Source: an uncultured Parabacteroides sp.
Lineage (GTDB): Bacteria; Bacteroidota; Bacteroidia; Bacteroidales; Tannerellaceae
DNA length: 64,000 bases
Direction of reading: 5' to 3'
Assembly (NCBI GenBank): GCA_949296075.1
Contig: CASFNG010000011.1
Coordinates: 186,001-250,000, forward strand
In this document: positions 63,934-64,000 of the stretch, in pieces
How the letters are laid out: every line of letters starts with the position of its first letter
Numbering within the stretch: the first letter of the stretch is position 1
Translations under genes and position numbers: made by a program
Notes under the pieces: model-generated
What the model was told of the DNA's origin: nothing
The model's input: only the letters and a program-made list of their open reading frames with translations
Database searches by the model: none

Positions 63934-64000
63934 TCACCTCCCGACGAGGATCCTTCCGGAGGTCCAGCTATCCACCGCGATCTCGATACGATCTTCCGGC
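63934..64000 (-). CDS. possible C-terminus of a gene entering from the right
   Basis: On the minus strand one frame is open from the window edge to a TGA at 63934-63936, ending SWTSGRILVGR. Only about 21 residues are visible and I cannot name the protein. The terminator just beyond its end supports a real gene end. Confidence 0.35.
   Translation of the reverse strand, partial: PEDRIEIAVDSWTSGRILVGR

Overview
The window looks like chromosomal DNA of a gut-type Bacteroidales, most likely Parabacteroides or a close Tannerellaceae relative. The evidence is the type IX secretion (T9SS) translocon gene sprA beside ruvA, a SusC/SusD pair, a MurF-Alr fusion, a 1128-residue secreted protein ending in a DUF6383-like domain (which I associate with Parabacteroides), and promoters of the Bacteroidetes type (TTTG, 19-21 nt, TAnnTTTG). 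Species assignment is inference. I see no insertion sequence, prophage, integrase or CRISPR array. Most of the window is GC-rich; the clear exception is an AT-rich patch at about 48.5-49.7 kb.

Layout. 0-11 kb: RNase Z, a 106-residue secreted protein that is little more than a T9SS-like tail, the giant DUF6383 protein, a 0.9-kb gene-poor stretch with repeated TTTTCGCGA boxes, a ribokinase plus sugar permease pair, gpmI with a DUF3109 gene, and a YgjP-type metallopeptidase. 11-24.5 kb, all minus strand: ruvA-sprA, then dxs-trkA-trkH. 24.5-35.3 kb: a PfkB kinase, an MFS transporter, a 69-residue winged-helix-like protein, an isolated SusC/SusD pair, a purine-permease/Tsx-like porin pair and tRNA-Phe. 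35.3-42.7 kb: carB behind a 35-codon leader ORF and an intrinsic terminator, a membrane-anchored sensor/LuxR-type regulator, and a sulfide:quinone oxidoreductase-like flavoprotein with a Tat-like signal. 42.8-47.6 kb: a cobalamin riboswitch driving btuB, a BtuG-like lipoprotein and a BtuF-like binding protein. 47.7-49.7 kb: a frameshifted T9SS-exported serine protease and a small lipoprotein. 50-64 kb: mostly housekeeping genes (J-domain protein, ThrE-type exporter, flavodoxin, enolase, GH92 mannosidase with GSCFA protein, MurF-Alr, FabI, YciO-like protein).

How the genes connect. SprA is the outer-membrane channel of T9SS, and three proteins here carry T9SS-like C-terminal domains, so the window holds both part of the exporter and likely cargo. 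Two nutrient systems are paired across the envelope: purines (Tsx-like outer-membrane protein plus AzgA-type permease) and cobalamin (BtuB, BtuG-like and BtuF-like under a B12 riboswitch).

Most worth checking: an 18-bp dyad shared at 17 of 18 positions by the flavodoxin and enolase upstream regions; the leader-ORF/terminator arrangement in front of carB; the single-base frameshift and base-composition mosaic of the serine protease; the tail-only T9SS-like protein; and the clustered TTTTCGCGA boxes.
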